Origin: Ridgeia piscesae
Lineage: Eukaryota; Annelida; Polychaeta; Sabellida; Siboglinidae
Length of the DNA: 64,000 bases
Reading direction: 5' to 3'
NCBI GenBank assembly: GCA_025642075.2
Contig: JAODUO010000048.1
Location: 506,001 to 570,000 of the forward strand
Each line of letters begins with the position of its first letter. Position 1 is the stretch's first letter. This document shows positions 12,820 to 24,108 of this stretch, in pieces. The notes beneath the pieces were generated by a model. That model made no database searches. It was not told the origin of the DNA and was given only the letters and a program-made list of their open reading frames with translations. A program made the translations under genes and the position numbers.

Positions 12820-15800
12820 TAATATACACTACATGTGCTGCTGAATATCTCTTCACGCTAACTCATAGTCACACTCAGTTGTGATGATACCAGCATGAAT
12901 CCAGCAACCTGGAGGAACACTAGAAAACACACCCGTTTCAAACTCCAGAAAACCCACTGATACATCAAAAGTCAATTAGCAGCAATCAGTATCAAAGAGG
13001 AAACGTTGAAATATCCTGTTATTAACGGGTTACAGGAATCAAAGTGTCACGTTTCCTTCCTTCCTCACAGGCTGGGCAGCTTTGTGACACAGACACACCC
13101 TTCAGGCAAACAAGTCCGCAGAAGGTCAACTTAAGTTGGCTGACAGCTAAAGAAGTTTTGCAAATATACTGCATTATTCATGACGGCCGGTGACCAAATG
13201 AGTCACACTGACACTGGTTGGTGGGTCATGATGCAGAAGCAACAGACCCAATATAATCATCAACCGACGAGTGTAAGAATGGTGTACAATGATTCTCAAG
13301 AGGTTTAAGGCTAAGTGTCGAAAGTGTCTTAGATGTCAGACTCAGTGTCTGGCTATTGTCAATATTTAACGTTACTTCTGCATTTAAAAGTCCACCCCAA
13401 ACTGGTTTATCTAGGCAAATTTTTTTTAATTGATGTTAAAATGTTAAAATTTGCTGAGTGTGAATAATTTAATAATACATATAGACTGTGCATTAGGTTT
13501 AAACCGTTTAATACGGGTGTACACTTTCAGTGTTTCCCCTGAGTAACATGTTGTTACGTGGTAGGATGGGCTGAACAAGCACCTAAGGCGTGACACTTCA
13601 CTATGTGGATCCGGGGGCATGACTACCCAGGCTGGCACACAATGACCCATAGGAGACATGTGAAAAATGCTTTGCTTTGTTAGACTAGGGAATGGGGAAG
13701 GTAATAATTATATTATCCCACCCGAGATATGAGAATTGAGTGCCAGTAGCTTCTACACATTGTAATAATAATTGTAGGTGGAGTTAATCATTTAAAGCTC
13801 CATGTGAATTTCACTGTTCTAAGGAAAGCTCGCTGTTCTAAGAGGTACTGTAAACTCTCTACATAAAACTGTTTGGGGTGAGCAAAATCCAACTTACCTC
13901 ATACAAGAGAGCTAATTGTCCTGACTCAGATACAAGTTTTTGAAAGTCAACTGCTCTCACTTTGAAGTGAATAACCTATTGATTGTGTTTTTTACAGTTT
14001 CCCTCCAATCAAAAAGTCCAACATTCCTTGACTGTGTATCAGATCTACGACCATTTTCTCAGTTAAAATCAGATACCTAAAATTAACGTGGGGCAGAACA
14101 ATGAATGGAATAATTAGGGAGTGTTGGTAAAAGGATAAGTTGTGCCACCAGCCCCCTTCACCCCCCATTGTGATGGAGCTATGGGTACTAAATTGTGGGG
14201 CCATCTATACATGCAGTGGTGTCTTTCCGTGCCAAATCACCGTTGCACTGCACTGGCAGTTGTCACCACTTCTGCACTGTTCACACGAAAGGACCTTATA
14301 AAACACTGCGTCTTCCAGTGACTTCCCCATAATTATGTGCAGGCAGGTGCATAAACATACTATGCAGGTTGAGAACTGGTATTTTCAATTGATCTAGGTG
14401 GATGGGTGCACTGCGCAACAGACGATTTGCCAAGCAGCAAACTGCTACAGCAATCTCAGCGACCTCTCGTAGCAATGTTGCATTACTATGGCCGTTGCTG
14501 CACTGCCAACTGTGTAATACCCAATTATACCCGCCAGCTATGCACCCATTAAATCAATTGCACAAGTTATGTCCTACCCAAAACAACATTTCATCAAGGC
14601 CACATTCGTTAAGAACTTGACTAAAACACAGCCATATTGATGGCAGTGTACACACTATACACTGTGATATAATGATGGATTGTGAAATGCATTTCAAATT
14701 CATGATTTTGTTATTAAATTTATACAAACAATATGTTTTATCTAATCGTTATGTGCACATTTTATCTGTTCCTACTGTCAGATGTAAACCTATGGTAAAC
14801 CTAAGTATGTCGAGAACTTCAAATATGGCATTACTCTTTCAGCTATGACTACTAACAACTGTCTAACCTATTTCAAAACTAATACATCAACATTACTGTT
14901 GTGATAGTTTTAAAATATCACAATTAGAAAATTAGGAAATTTCTGTTTTTCAAATCTGAGACAAGCACAGATTTGAAAAACATAACTGACAAAGATGAAA
15001 AAGTGGAATACAAAATAACAATGTGTTGTGTATATCATATTTGTTTATAGTTAGGAATCACAATATGGTAAAATATCAAATTTATATCTTGCATTATTGA
15101 ATAAAACATAGCAAGTTACCAAAACTATGCTAAGTGTCGATAGCTGTAGTTGGCCAACCAAACTACCCATTTGATCGAGCATTAGTCAACAACACAATAA
15201 AATAATATACTCAATGTGGTTATATGTCTGTTAATCTGTCTACCAGGGTACACACCATGTATATAATAATTTTGATCTTGACAACGTCATAAATAATTAT
15301 GTTAAAAATTATTAGAAATAACTATAATTTTTATACACATTTTTACAGTAATGCATCAATGTATAAAAATCTAGAACAAATGCTGATAACCATGTGTGTT
15401 AAGGTTTTACATGTACGCAGGTGTTTTGGTTACTGGTTAGGCGTAACATTTTACAAATGAGTTACCCTTCCTCTTTAATGTTTGACCTGGTAATGGATTA
15501 CCTTTCCACCTCACCAGGTGGAGTGATAAACACATGATATAAATGTAATGCTCACCTCGGTTAGTCTCCTTGGCTTTGCACCTGAAAAGAAAAACAATGT
15601 TGATGTCACAAATGAGGTTCAAAGGCATACTGAACATGTGAACATGACAACTGTAGCACATAAACAGGACAAACAGTGCAGACTGTCCAGGACAAAGCAC
15701 TTGGTCCTGTTGTATAATAATTACTCTATTGAGATAGTGTACGAATTAACTCAGTAACAAGGTAAAGTGCTGCTTTTAATGTTACTGGCTCATAATGAAT

Positions 15801-18800
15801 GACATCACAACAAAGCCAGAGATATCATGTACACTGTATGTAGGCAATGAGATGATTATCTTTGATTTGCTTTTGTTATTATTATCACTATGTTGAGGGG
15901 TTAATTTAATCTGTTTTGCCAGCACAATCAAAACTGCACTGTCAGTATCAGTGCCGTTGTGGTGGCTGGTTGAAACTGGCTTAAATAGCAGTGGCAAGCC
16001 TGAACAAGACTCAACACACAGAACTGACCTAAGACCCAAACCAAGACACAGACAACAACAAACACTGCTATCATCACAGTGACACACACGCACACACAGT
16101 ATACAACTCCCAATACATTGGAGTATGGACCATTTTAGTTTTATTAATCTAATTATTATGGGGTACCATGGCAATGCCCATGAGGGTGTTTATTGTCATG
16201 TAAATGATGTAATGTCTATAAAATATGTATTAATGCAAGACGTGTAATTCGTTGTCTTGTGTAAACCATGTTCCTGGCATATGCACTGCCCTTGACACTG
16301 CAAGCGTTGATCCCTGCTACTTGCTACAACAGCTGCTACCAGACTAGTCAAAGCGCACACGTTGTAAGAGAAGAACATACAACATGACAGTGGGGTGTCA
16401 CCAAAATAAGCGATGTTTACTTTGTGTTAGTAAACGTTTATTACAAAAATGTTGATTGCAATTCTACCATTTTATGTGTTTCAATATGTAGCGACGCTAT
16501 CTTAAATAAAACATATTACTGTTATAACAGCTCCACATCAAACCACAATATGCCAGTCTTTAAACTACTTTTCATAATGTAGTGTTTTTAGTTTTTTTTA
16601 TAATCGCACCATAACATGATGAGAATAGCAGTCACAGGGCATGGTCATGTGATAATTTGAAATCATAATTATATTTAGATATTACCTACAAATGGATGCA
16701 GTGCTTTATACGATTTCTATAATCATTCCGAGTTCCAAGTCACATAGACAGACAGGCATACCGTTGTTCAGAAATCTATGAAAGATAATTAGATGAATAT
16801 CGTGAACCTTTTATTGATTATCAAACCACCCTATGATCATCAGGCTGGCACACTAGATCATGGAGCAAAGGTTTCTCCAAACCAGCCTACAGTTGCTACT
16901 GTGATGAGGGAAGACAGACAGGGACAGATAGAGAGAGGGTAGGGTTCTTTAATGCTGTGTCTGTGTATACTGGATACTAACAAAATGGCACTGAAAGATA
17001 AACACTGTAAAAACGATGTCTTGCACACACAATCATATATAAAAACTACCATCCAGTTAACCAATTTTCAGTCAAAGGCCAAGAAAAAGTAAAATACCAC
17101 TGCACAGATAACAGATACTGATCAATGTGTGCTATATTATGAACCCGAGAAGTGCTGGAGGGGTTGTTATTATATGGGTCACTGCATTAGCTGCATCTAG
17201 GCCCTGAAGAAGGGCTGGGTCACCTACCCGTAGTTCAATAAAGTCGTAGGTATAACTCAATTATTGACATTCCATAGAATGGCAACAAATGCTACCTACT
17301 GTACTGAGGCCAACAAAGACTCACAAAACGTAACTTTTGTACTGTATCACAAACAGATAATTTTGCATTTTTTCTCCACTACTTGTCTTGCAAATAAATG
17401 CATAACTTGGGTGTTATCTGTGCAACAAACTGTTTATGTGAATCATTTTAGAGCTTGCTGCTATGTGGATGATTAATTATGCAGCTCGACTATAATGAAT
17501 ATTCATGCTTGTACAGTGAACCACGCAATGACCTTTGACGTTAAACACAATGCACAGGCTGGATAAAACCAAAGTCTGGCAAACTGAACTAAATATTCAT
17601 GATCATGCCTTATACAGATAGTATATATTATATCTACAGACAAAGCCGAAACTAGAAATTCTGTGTAAGCTAAGTTTTTTGTTATGTTGTCAGGTATAAA
17701 TGATACTTACACCGATGTAAATACCCCCTTTAGAACCCAACTTTACTTTTCTGTACAGTTACGCAGTATGTGATAATTGTGATTAATCAATATAGAAACA
17801 ATGCTGAAGATAGTGAACGAAGATAAGATACTGAAGCTCCAGGGTGTCAGTTTCTAGAAAACAATCACAAGACTCATTTGCAAACTGAAAGGGAAACATT
17901 TTTCATCAATATCAGCTGAACGAGCAGAGCTTTCAATGCGTAGACTACACGTAGAGCTCAAATTCAAAATGAAAATATTTTGAAAGTTACACTACTATTA
18001 ATGTAACTTTTAAAACATTTTCATTTTGACCTTTCCTAAGCTATGTCATTTTGATGTAATAATTGTATTGCTTACTGTGGTACTGATAGATATAAATAAC
18101 TTTAGAAATGAGCATAAGAGAGCTTTATGTTTTATTTAAATGAAGGGACTTCCATCAACTATGAAACTGGTTAGACAATTATTACAGCCTGTTTGTTTGT
18201 GTCAGTACTTAACAAGTTACTACAGGTGTAGTCACTAAGTGTGATGGTGTTAAATTGACAGTCATTCTGATTTGTATCACCTGCAGCAGCTATTTATTGA
18301 TACCCAGTTACCAACCCTAAAGTATTTGACCAATGCAAATATTTTTTGAAAGTATAAAAAAAAACTTCTAGTTTTATTAATGTCAAGCACAAACTGTACA
18401 ATTACAAATACCTCAAAAATTTATTTACATACTTTCAAATACAAATGTATTTGATCCCATATCTGCTGGCCAGGTATTCTGGCAATACTGAAATGTGAAA
18501 GGTCTAACTCTAAGATGCTGCCTACATGGTAAATAAATAAGGTTTTCAAATCACAGTAAATAAACATAACATTAGCATTATTACCTTCAACAGTTGGCAA
18601 TATGTGGCCCTGCTACAGAATTGGGCACTTGGGATATTTTACAACCATGTTGACAATTCTCTGTATACAGTTCAATTAATTTTAGAACAATTAGGACACA
18701 TGACTATTAATACAATTGTTGGCACAAGGAGTCAGCCATGCTAATAAATGTCTCTCCTTTTGGAATCATTGTTACCTTGCATGATCATGCAAAACTAATC

Positions 18801-21800
18801 ATTTATTATTTAACTTGGTTATAAATCAAAATAATTATATTATATATAATACATATATATATATATATATACACACACATACATCATAAGAATTTATGCT
18901 AGATGATAATTAATATATTTAACAACATAGTGACATTTGAAATGCCTTGAAGTTTCAGTAAGTTATAATTTAAACATTTACTAATGGAATGCAAACAACT
19001 CACAAGTTACCATTAGGTCAAATTTAATCAATTCTGTATTCTGTAAGTGCTGATACTGATAGCAGTATTATATATTGCGCAGATTTGATCTAGAGTGCAT
19101 GTACACAACAGAACCTGTCTTGGGTGCCCTGTCTTGTTTCAACTTCCATGAATTCAGATATGTGTAACAAATACCGGGTAGTAAATATTTACACTCTACA
19201 ATCTGTAGGGTACAGGTATAAATACACGTTAATGACTTAATTATACATGAATTTGCAAATAGATGGCCAATATAACAGAGCAGTGGTAAAAAACAAGGTC
19301 TACAAGGAAAGTTTTGTCAATTATCTGCCTTTGTGTTTTTACAAACTTCAGTTTTGTAAATAGCCTTTTTTATAGATGATTGCTTCATTTTAACATGCTC
19401 CTGCCTAGGATGGTATGTTTATGTTGAACAGACACAATGTTTCTTCTGTGACGCACTAGCCTTAGAATGTTTACCTGCACTGAACTGTACCCTATTGTAT
19501 GCATGTGTAATCAATCATTGTATGCTGTGTTAAATCTTAAATTTAAAGGTCCACTAAAAAGGCAAGTGTTGTTATGCTACTACATTATGCATGCGAATTA
19601 AACTGGTTTGTGTCATGCTTGGGCATTGCTTTATTTAGAGATATTTTGGATGGGTAAAATCCATCATGGATGGGTAGGAGTTCAAGCAGATGGGTAGTGG
19701 ATGGGTACAACATTTAGGAACAGAAGTCTAAATAAATTCAAAACAAGAGAACCATCACAAATATGTGAGTGTTAAACTACCTTTTTAGTTACATTTTAAG
19801 TTTTTACCTGTATGAAACAGGTGTTATGTTATAATAATTATTTTATTTTTACTTCTTCGCATTTTATTGTCATTCTTTGTAACTTGTATCCTAAGACCTT
19901 TGTACATATATCATCACATGTTGTATGACTGGTATATAAATGGCACGGCCATTGAAACAAGTGAAAAAAATAAGTATGTCACTGAATGAAGATAAGATTG
20001 CCAGCCAGGCTGCCAATATGTAAAAGTTATTGTCAATTATGCTTTGAAAATGGATGCCACACATGTGTGTATTATTTATTTCATGAGATAATGCACATAT
20101 TTACTGGTTTGTACGTATGTATGTGATTGTCAGTCGAAATATTTTGTGGTAGACATCTGCATGTTAACTGACGTCAGTTAATATGCACATGTATGTCTAC
20201 CACAACATATTTGGACTGGCAATTTTTTTATCTTGCATAAAGGCCTGTGTAGTACTGCTGAAAGCAATACAGCTGAACATAGCAGTATCCCAAGTACATC
20301 TTTAGTTCTTTTCTACCTAGTACCGACAGAGATCTAGATACTATACAAGTACACATATCAGCTGTAGATCAATGTTGCAGTGACTAAGTGAGACACTGTT
20401 GCCTACTGCTTGGTATGAAACATGCTTGCCTCTTCCACCTATGCAAATACATTATGTAATGTCAGCTCCAGTTTAATATTTGAACTTGTATTCTGCTGGG
20501 ATCCTCTGCTGGGAAGCCATGTATCCCAGAATCAGTAGACCAGAGTAGACAGGCACTTTCTGTCAGACATTTTTTTTACTGAACTTGAAGTCTTACTACA
20601 ATAATGATTGTTCGAAAACAACCAGTACTGATGTATAATTACACATGTATCATTATGGTGATGGTACAGTAACTTGTATTGCAAAAATGGTTCAAATTTA
20701 ATCCCTTTTAAGAGTTTTTCCCAGGTAATCTGGTATTTACCACTATTTGAGGTTTTTCCCAGGACGGTAATTACCACCCGGTATTTACCAGGGTGGGAAA
20801 AATGTGCCAACCCTGCTTAAACCACTAGGCTAAATTTTAAGTGACCAACCTACATAGGTACATAGGATAGGAAAATCATGATTAATAACAGTTTTTTTTA
20901 AAAAACACTTTTGAGTCATTTTATGTCCTGTGCGCAACGTTTTTGTCCTGTCCGCAACACAAATGAGTTGTGGTTTCCCATGAAGTGTGTTATATTTTTG
21001 TCTTTACCTTTGGTTGATATTATTCAGATATATCCCAGCTAAGAGAATATAAAGTTTGGGTTTTTAAATCCAACTATTTTTGGGTGAAATTAAAACTTTT
21101 CGACCGAAAATGTTGCATTTACCTTGCACTTGCACATACCTTGGGTATGTGAAGTGGATTTTGTATGGCTTCACATTTATAAAAAATTAAACTGCATCAT
21201 GTTATACGTAGACATAACACTAATGCTGTCAACAACAGAAATTGACCTAAAGTTAAATACACCATGAGAAAACTTAAAAAAACATTTGTCCTGTCCGTAA
21301 CGCTTGTTTCGTGATAAATAGCTAATTTGCATATTAAAAAATGCGCAATTTTGACCCAAATGGCAATTTCCAGTAACTTCAGATACCTATCTAACATATA
21401 CATTTGGTATTTTGCTCAAATTCAGACTTTAATATTTTTATGTCATTTCACAAATACCGTGAAATGGCCCTACACTGTAAAGTGATACGTCTTTGAAACT
21501 GTCCGAAGGACTGCTGCATTAAGATGACAGATAAGAAACAGAAATATGATTAAATTATAGTCCCCCCAAAATGTTAAATTATATCTATTTATATATATTT
21601 CATTTAGATTTATGTCAACTACATGAACATGTTATTGCAATGCACAACATTGCTCAGTTGTCCTAACTCCAAACAGTGCAACTTGCACAGATGTTTTCTT
21701 CAATATTCATAACACATTCTAGATTTAGGCCTATGCAAATTTCACAGCATCAAATAGTAATGATGCATTGCACCAGACTGACCAGACATAACCCGCCTTG

Positions 21801-24108
21801 AACCCATGGCTTTGTCCTGCTGACACAATGAATCCAATGCCCTTGGCTTGCTATGTACAACATTGTTTACTCAGATGTGAGCCTGTGACCAATAAGTAGC
21901 TCTGGACATAAGAGTTCTGATTCTACTAATGCAACCATGCAAAGAATAATTTATTTAAGCTATCTATGTTGGAGTTGGGTGTTCTAGATTCAGTCTTTTT
22001 TGTGTGGATCACTGACTCCTGCTGCAGAATATTTTAATTTGCCAATTGTATCATCACCACTCCAGGCAGCATGTGCCTGGACAGTTTTATTAGGCCAAAC
22101 AGTTTGCAGTTAACTGTTGCACCACAAAAACTTTAACCCTTAGGCATGATAATGCAGAGGCAGTATCTAAAAGAGCATTGTTCCCCAGCAACATGATGAG
22201 TGAAGTGGGCCAAGTCACTGTTTTTCTAAACAACCTCACCCAAAATATATTGCAACTGCCACCTCATTGCTATTCCATGTATTTGCTGACTATTTACATG
22301 TAATGTTATAAAGACGTTTACTTCCTAACTTGTAATTTCTTTTTTCTCTGTATGCCAGGGAATAGCTTAAAACACACTTCAGATACATCATTTTGATGCT
22401 AGTTTTAAAAATTCTTCCCTGGGGCATGTTGACCTTCAGCACTTGCTCAGCTCACTCTACCACCTCGCCTATCATTTTACCAATGGGAAACACTGAAAGA
22501 CGTCCTAAATTTCTTACCCATGCCAATGACAAATTAACATAATTCGTACATGCTCATGCCTCATGGTCAATTCAGCCTGCCCAATGAAGAAGTGACAGAT
22601 CTCTGAAAATCATTAGTTTAATTATTGCAGGTGTGGATCTATTTCATTCGGAAGCAGATCTCAACACTCAACACATGCACTGACTTACAAGCCTAGCAGT
22701 TTTTCTACGCAGCCGGGCCAGGATAAAATAATTGCTAGTCCAAATATTTTGTGGTCGACATATATGCATGTTAACTCACTTACATACAAGCTAGTAGAAA
22801 TATGTATTATGTCGTGAAACAGACAAAACACCCCTTTTCATAAGATAATTGACAATAAACACAGACCATACCGGTATGTAGAAAAGGTGTCTGTGCAGCA
22901 TTACTATTACAAGCAGTTAGATGTTAGTTTATGTATGCCATGTACGATAAACACTACACACTTGTTGATGGTGGTGATTTTTAGTTTGCCAGACTGTGAC
23001 CTAATTATTGATACTGAACACATAATTTTGGCTTAAATAGCTATGGGCATTCATAACGGTGATACAGTTATGATCAATACCAATATTTCTGATTACCAGC
23101 TTCATAACATTCACATTAAACCACAACACAGTATGTGACAATAACCAGTTGATTTAACGGTTGAATTTCCGGCTTCAACAAGTGTGAGAAACTGTTGTGA
23201 CATAACTCAATAGTCATGACAGATGACAGACTCATGACAGACCCCGAAGAAGGAATCTGTGGTAATGTATAGCCTTCGGTTGAAGCTATACTGTTCTGTG
23301 CAAAACACTATAGCTACTCCATAAACAACAATGTGTTACATTCCTACAATACGGTGTTTTGACACCTAAGAATATTAAGCAAGATGTCATAAATGATGCT
23401 AAATAGTGAATTTTGTAAACTCATAAACTTTGACTTACTTGTAGTGGCATACAAATGCTAGGCCTTGGTTACATGTACACACAGTCACTGACCTCTGTTT
23501 TATATGATTATGGACATGGGAGATAAGCCTGATATAGATCTGATTATTTATGTGACTCACGCATGCATTTTAAGTGTGTACACGTCTAAATGTATAATAT
23601 GCAATATTCAGTTTCATGTATTTGATTATTTGGTAAGTTAATATTGATTTTTACTGTATAAACTTGTGTACATTTGGTAGGTCTACGATCAAGTAAATGC
23701 AATGAATTGTTTTATTGGCTATACAGTTTTGCAGCTGAGATATGTCATTCGGGGACAACTTACATAGGTGATCTTTAACATGAGATAAGTTGAGTGAATA
23801 TATCACAGATATGTGCGTTCCGGAGCAGGTCATATGGTCACTGCCTTGTTTAGTATTGAAACTGTCTACGTCCTGGATGAAGTCGGACTACGCCTACTAC
23901 GAGTCTACGTTTGTTAGAAGTGTCAGTGGTTCCCTTCATGTGTCGAGCTTATTAAGACTTTTTATATGAACACATAGCTCGACTAATAGAAAACTAGTCT
24001 CCAATAATTGTTTGCATGAACATATGCCATGTTAAAACGTTTTCCCGTACCTGACTCATCGAGTCTGGATGCCGCCATTTTCTGGGTCTGTACTCGAGAT
24101 TCTTCCAT
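112..24108 (-). CDS. PIP5K: Type I phosphatidylinositol-4-phosphate 5-kinase gene (11 exons seen, 3' part off the left edge)
   Basis: The enzyme phosphorylates PI4P on the inositol 5-hydroxyl to make PI(4,5)P2, mainly at the plasma membrane. Exons in transcript order: 24108-24051, 15581-15556, 13975-13898, 12645-12505, then one of 10006-9876 or 9830-9700, 2836-2719, 2000-1848, 1481-1422, 857-618, 189-112. Every junction has GT-AG borders and matching phase. Family hallmarks, in order: [54 protein letters not shown] with the nucleotide-binding lysine in [32 protein letters not shown], and MDYSLL. These follow animal PIP5K1 proteins from the GHR motif onward with no gap. The activation loop and C-terminus are not in the window. 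The two most N-terminal small exons are the least certain. Type I rather than type II is inferred from the exon-level match to PIP5K1 sequences that I recall. Confidence 0.95.
618..857 (-). CDS. PIP5K: PIP5K exon, CGGKNIR to QRDCR with DLKGS motif
   Basis: A 240-nt, 80-codon, phase 0-0 exon with acceptor ggctggtttcag and donor GTAAGA. It encodes [49 protein letters not shown] and [10 protein letters not shown]. The DLKGS-type motif and the Arg-rich run after it are core kinase elements conserved across PIP kinases. Its last codon, Arg, replaces the Leu usually found in QRDCL. Confidence 0.97.
1422..1481 (-). CDS. PIP5K: PIP5K exon, [20 protein letters not shown]
   Basis: A 60-nt exon of exactly 20 codons (phase 0-0) with a TAG acceptor and a consensus GTAAGT donor. 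It matches the family segment [20 protein letters not shown] between the GYYM and GGKNIR blocks, so it fills the gap between its neighbouring exons exactly. It is too short for a standard ORF scan and was found by looking for this missing segment. Confidence 0.96.
1848..2000 (-). CDS. PIP5K: PIP5K exon, glycine-rich loop and ATP-binding lysine
   Basis: A 153-nt, 51-codon, phase 0-0 exon with acceptor gtctgttgcag and donor GTATGT. It encodes [29 protein letters not shown] and [15 protein letters not shown] is the phosphate-binding loop and the Lys of IIKT is the nucleotide-contacting lysine of this kinase family. No substitution at these key positions is visible. Confidence 0.97.
2719..2836 (-). 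CDS. PIP5K: PIP5K exon, [16 protein letters not shown]
   Basis: A 118-nt exon with acceptor tgtgtttcag and donor GTATGT. Its first base completes the Ser codon left by either alternative exon. It then reads [20 protein letters not shown], followed by [19 protein letters not shown], nearly identical to animal PIP5K1. It ends in phase 0 and joins LSMCNDPL in the next exon, matching the family's DDYLYSLCNEPL. Confidence 0.97.
3963..4083 (+). repeat. (GGTGTGT)n-type minisatellite
   Basis: Tandem GTGTGGT units of about 7 bases, with small slips toward the right end. The Val/Cys/Trp reading frame across it is a repeat artefact. Confidence 0.9.
4974..5851. mobile_element. Non-autonomous hAT-type element (MITE), 878 bp
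   Basis: The left end cagatatggggtgaaata and the right end, read inward, cagacctggggtcaaatac are terminal inverted repeats that continue into GTATTTG/CAAATAC-rich subterminal repeats. Eight-base flanks gttgacag (4966-4973) and gtcgacag (5852-5859) differ by one base and are the expected hAT target-site duplication. The interior has no transposase frame. Inserted in a PIP5K intron. Confidence 0.85.
6591..8548 (+). mobile_element. 5'-truncated LINE retrotransposon with (CTTGTAT)n tail
   Basis: Only the reverse transcriptase part of a non-LTR element remains, followed by an AT-rich 3' UTR ending in three CTTGTAT units (about 8526-8546), the tandem tail typical of CR1/L2-like LINEs. The 5' junction carries an 18-base direct duplication (6591-6608 and 6613-6630). 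It lies in the PIP5K intron on the opposite strand. Confidence 0.85.
6619..7962 (+). pseudogene. Reverse transcriptase of the LINE, broken
   Basis: RT motifs are clear: [57 protein letters not shown] and the catalytic YADD at about 7,132. The thumb/C-terminus reads [10 protein letters not shown] and then [11 protein letters not shown], the C-terminal Cys motif of L2/CR1-like elements. The frame is broken just before YADD (about 7,120-7,130), again near 7,680, and by a TAG at 7900-7902 after which the frame continues to TAA at 7960-7962. The endonuclease domain is missing. The copy cannot make an active protein. Confidence 0.9.
9700..9830 (-). CDS. PIP5K: PIP5K alternative exon, 3'-proximal copy
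   Basis: A 131-nt exon of the same length and phases as its upstream twin, with acceptor ttacgcacgcag and donor GTAAGC. It contains [20 protein letters not shown], then [16 protein letters not shown], closer to canonical PIP5K1 than the other copy because it keeps IQLGIG and STKP. The 45 bases between the copies (9831-9875) would be the intron if both were used. Joining both exons shifts the frame and meets TAA 19 codons in, so one or the other should be spliced in. Confidence 0.93.
9876..10006 (-). CDS. PIP5K: PIP5K alternative exon, 5'-proximal copy
   Basis: A 131-nt exon with acceptor tctgtag and donor GTAAGC; it starts in phase 0 and ends in phase 2 (43 codons plus AG). It contains [14 protein letters not shown] and [18 protein letters not shown], aligning without gaps to the family stretch xxIQLGIxxxVGxLxxKPxRDVLMQDFxVVExxFFPS. 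It departs from the family more than its neighbour does: Thr for Leu in IQLGI, and Arg for the following variable residue. By my count it is identical to the 9700-9830 exon at 23 of 43 residues. Joined to the exon at 2836, AG+T makes the Ser of the SEGS motif. Confidence 0.9.
10007..12504 (-). other. PIP5K intron upstream of the alternative exons
   Basis: A 2.5-kb intron containing repeated gtgatatc/atcac motifs between 10,230 and 10,810 (probably an old mobile element) and scattered ATGCATGC runs. At 11,547-11,702 there is a small GC-richer open frame on the plus strand beginning [21 protein letters not shown] do not recognise it and it has no clear splice context. Confidence 0.5.
12505..12645 (-). 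CDS. PIP5K: PIP5K exon with [15 protein letters not shown] motif
   Basis: A 141-nt, 47-codon exon, phase 0 at both ends, with acceptor tcttcatttcag and donor GTGGGC. Its last residues, [17 protein letters not shown], match the family signature GHRxVDxxGExTYKK that immediately precedes the kinase core. The first 25 residues are Thr/Ala-rich and probably disordered. The next exon in the transcript must start in phase 0. Both alternative exons do; the constitutive exon at 2836 does not, and a direct join to it gives an immediate TGA. Confidence 0.92.
12760..12815. repeat. (TA)n microsatellite
   Basis: Uninterrupted AT dinucleotides, about 27 units, immediately upstream (gene sense) of the [10 protein letters not shown] exon's acceptor region. 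Confidence 0.98.
13898..13975 (-). CDS. PIP5K: PIP5K candidate N-terminal exon
   Basis: It is 78 nt, 26 codons, phase 0 at both ends. It reads [14 protein letters not shown], then [12 protein letters not shown], and is followed by a consensus GTAAGT donor. The acceptor (aatcaatag) is weak, so the exon may be alternative. It is not similar to the PIP5K core; vertebrate PIP5K N-termini diverge at this position too. It joins cleanly to the following exon at 12645. Confidence 0.5.
15556..15581 (-). CDS. PIP5K: PIP5K candidate 26-nt microexon
   Basis: A 26-nt exon preceded by a strong polypyrimidine tract (ttgtttttcttttcag) and followed by the donor GTGAGC. With the phase-1 base from exon 1 it reads GAKPRRLTE and ends in phase 0, exactly what the next exon needs. 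Small constitutive or regulated microexons are common in large animal genes. The alternative is a cryptic site pair in a long intron; transcript data would settle this. Confidence 0.5.
17964..18029. repeat. Inverted repeat with 27-bp arms
   Basis: Arms 17964-17990 (tcaaaatgaaaatattttg...) and 18003-18029 pair almost perfectly around a 12-base loop. Probably a tiny palindromic element or the remnant of one. Confidence 0.7.
18300..18471. mobile_element. Degraded hAT-type MITE end
   Basis: The right end, read inward, is cagatatgggatcaaataca followed by GTATTTG-type repeats, the same termini as the complete element at 4,974-5,851. The left end is not clearly preserved, so limits are approximate. 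Confidence 0.6.
20131..20218. mobile_element. Palindromic MITE
   Basis: An almost complete inverted repeat: cagtcgaaatattttgtggt on the left pairs with accacaacatatttggactg on the right, with a gttaactgacgtcagttaa centre. Half of the same sequence recurs at 22,735-22,800 (agtccaaatattttgtggtc), so this is a dispersed family. Confidence 0.75.
22735..22800. mobile_element. Half copy of the palindromic MITE
   Basis: tagtccaaatattttgtggt followed by cgacatatatgcatgttaac matches the left arm of the element at 20,131. No right arm follows. Confidence 0.65.
24051..24108 (-). CDS. PIP5K: PIP5K first coding exon
   Basis: It encodes [19 protein letters not shown] plus one base (phase 1), then a GTACGG donor. 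An in-frame TGA lies upstream, so the ATG at 24108 is the first in frame. The second ATG, at 24078, has the better context (A at -3, G at +4) and sits in an AAAATGGCGGC motif, so translation may really start there. Assignment to PIP5K rests on strand, on phase compatibility with the next two small exons, and on the absence of another minus-strand gene. The N-terminus of this family is poorly conserved, so homology cannot confirm it. Confidence 0.6.
24068..24084 (-). promoter_or_regulatory. YY1-like AAAATGGCGGC motif at PIP5K start
   Basis: On the minus strand the second ATG lies inside AAAATGGCGGC. YY1 sites of this form (AANATGGCGGC) often overlap the start region of animal housekeeping genes. 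This supports a transcription and translation start near 24.1 kb. The motif was read by eye and binding is not shown. Confidence 0.4.

Larger units (their letters stand above)
12646..24050 (-). other. 5' introns of PIP5K
   Basis: The spaces between the small N-terminal exons are long AT-rich introns. They contain (TA)n at 12,760-12,815, hairpins at 14,944-14,981 and 17,964-18,029, a hAT-type end at 18,300-18,471, a palindromic element at 20,131-20,218 and its half copy at 22,735-22,800. Around 17,190-17,240 and 23,240-23,290 there are ccctgaagaaggg/cccgaagaagg motifs typical of dispersed-element tails. No further exon was recognised, but very short exons would be missed. Confidence 0.6.
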
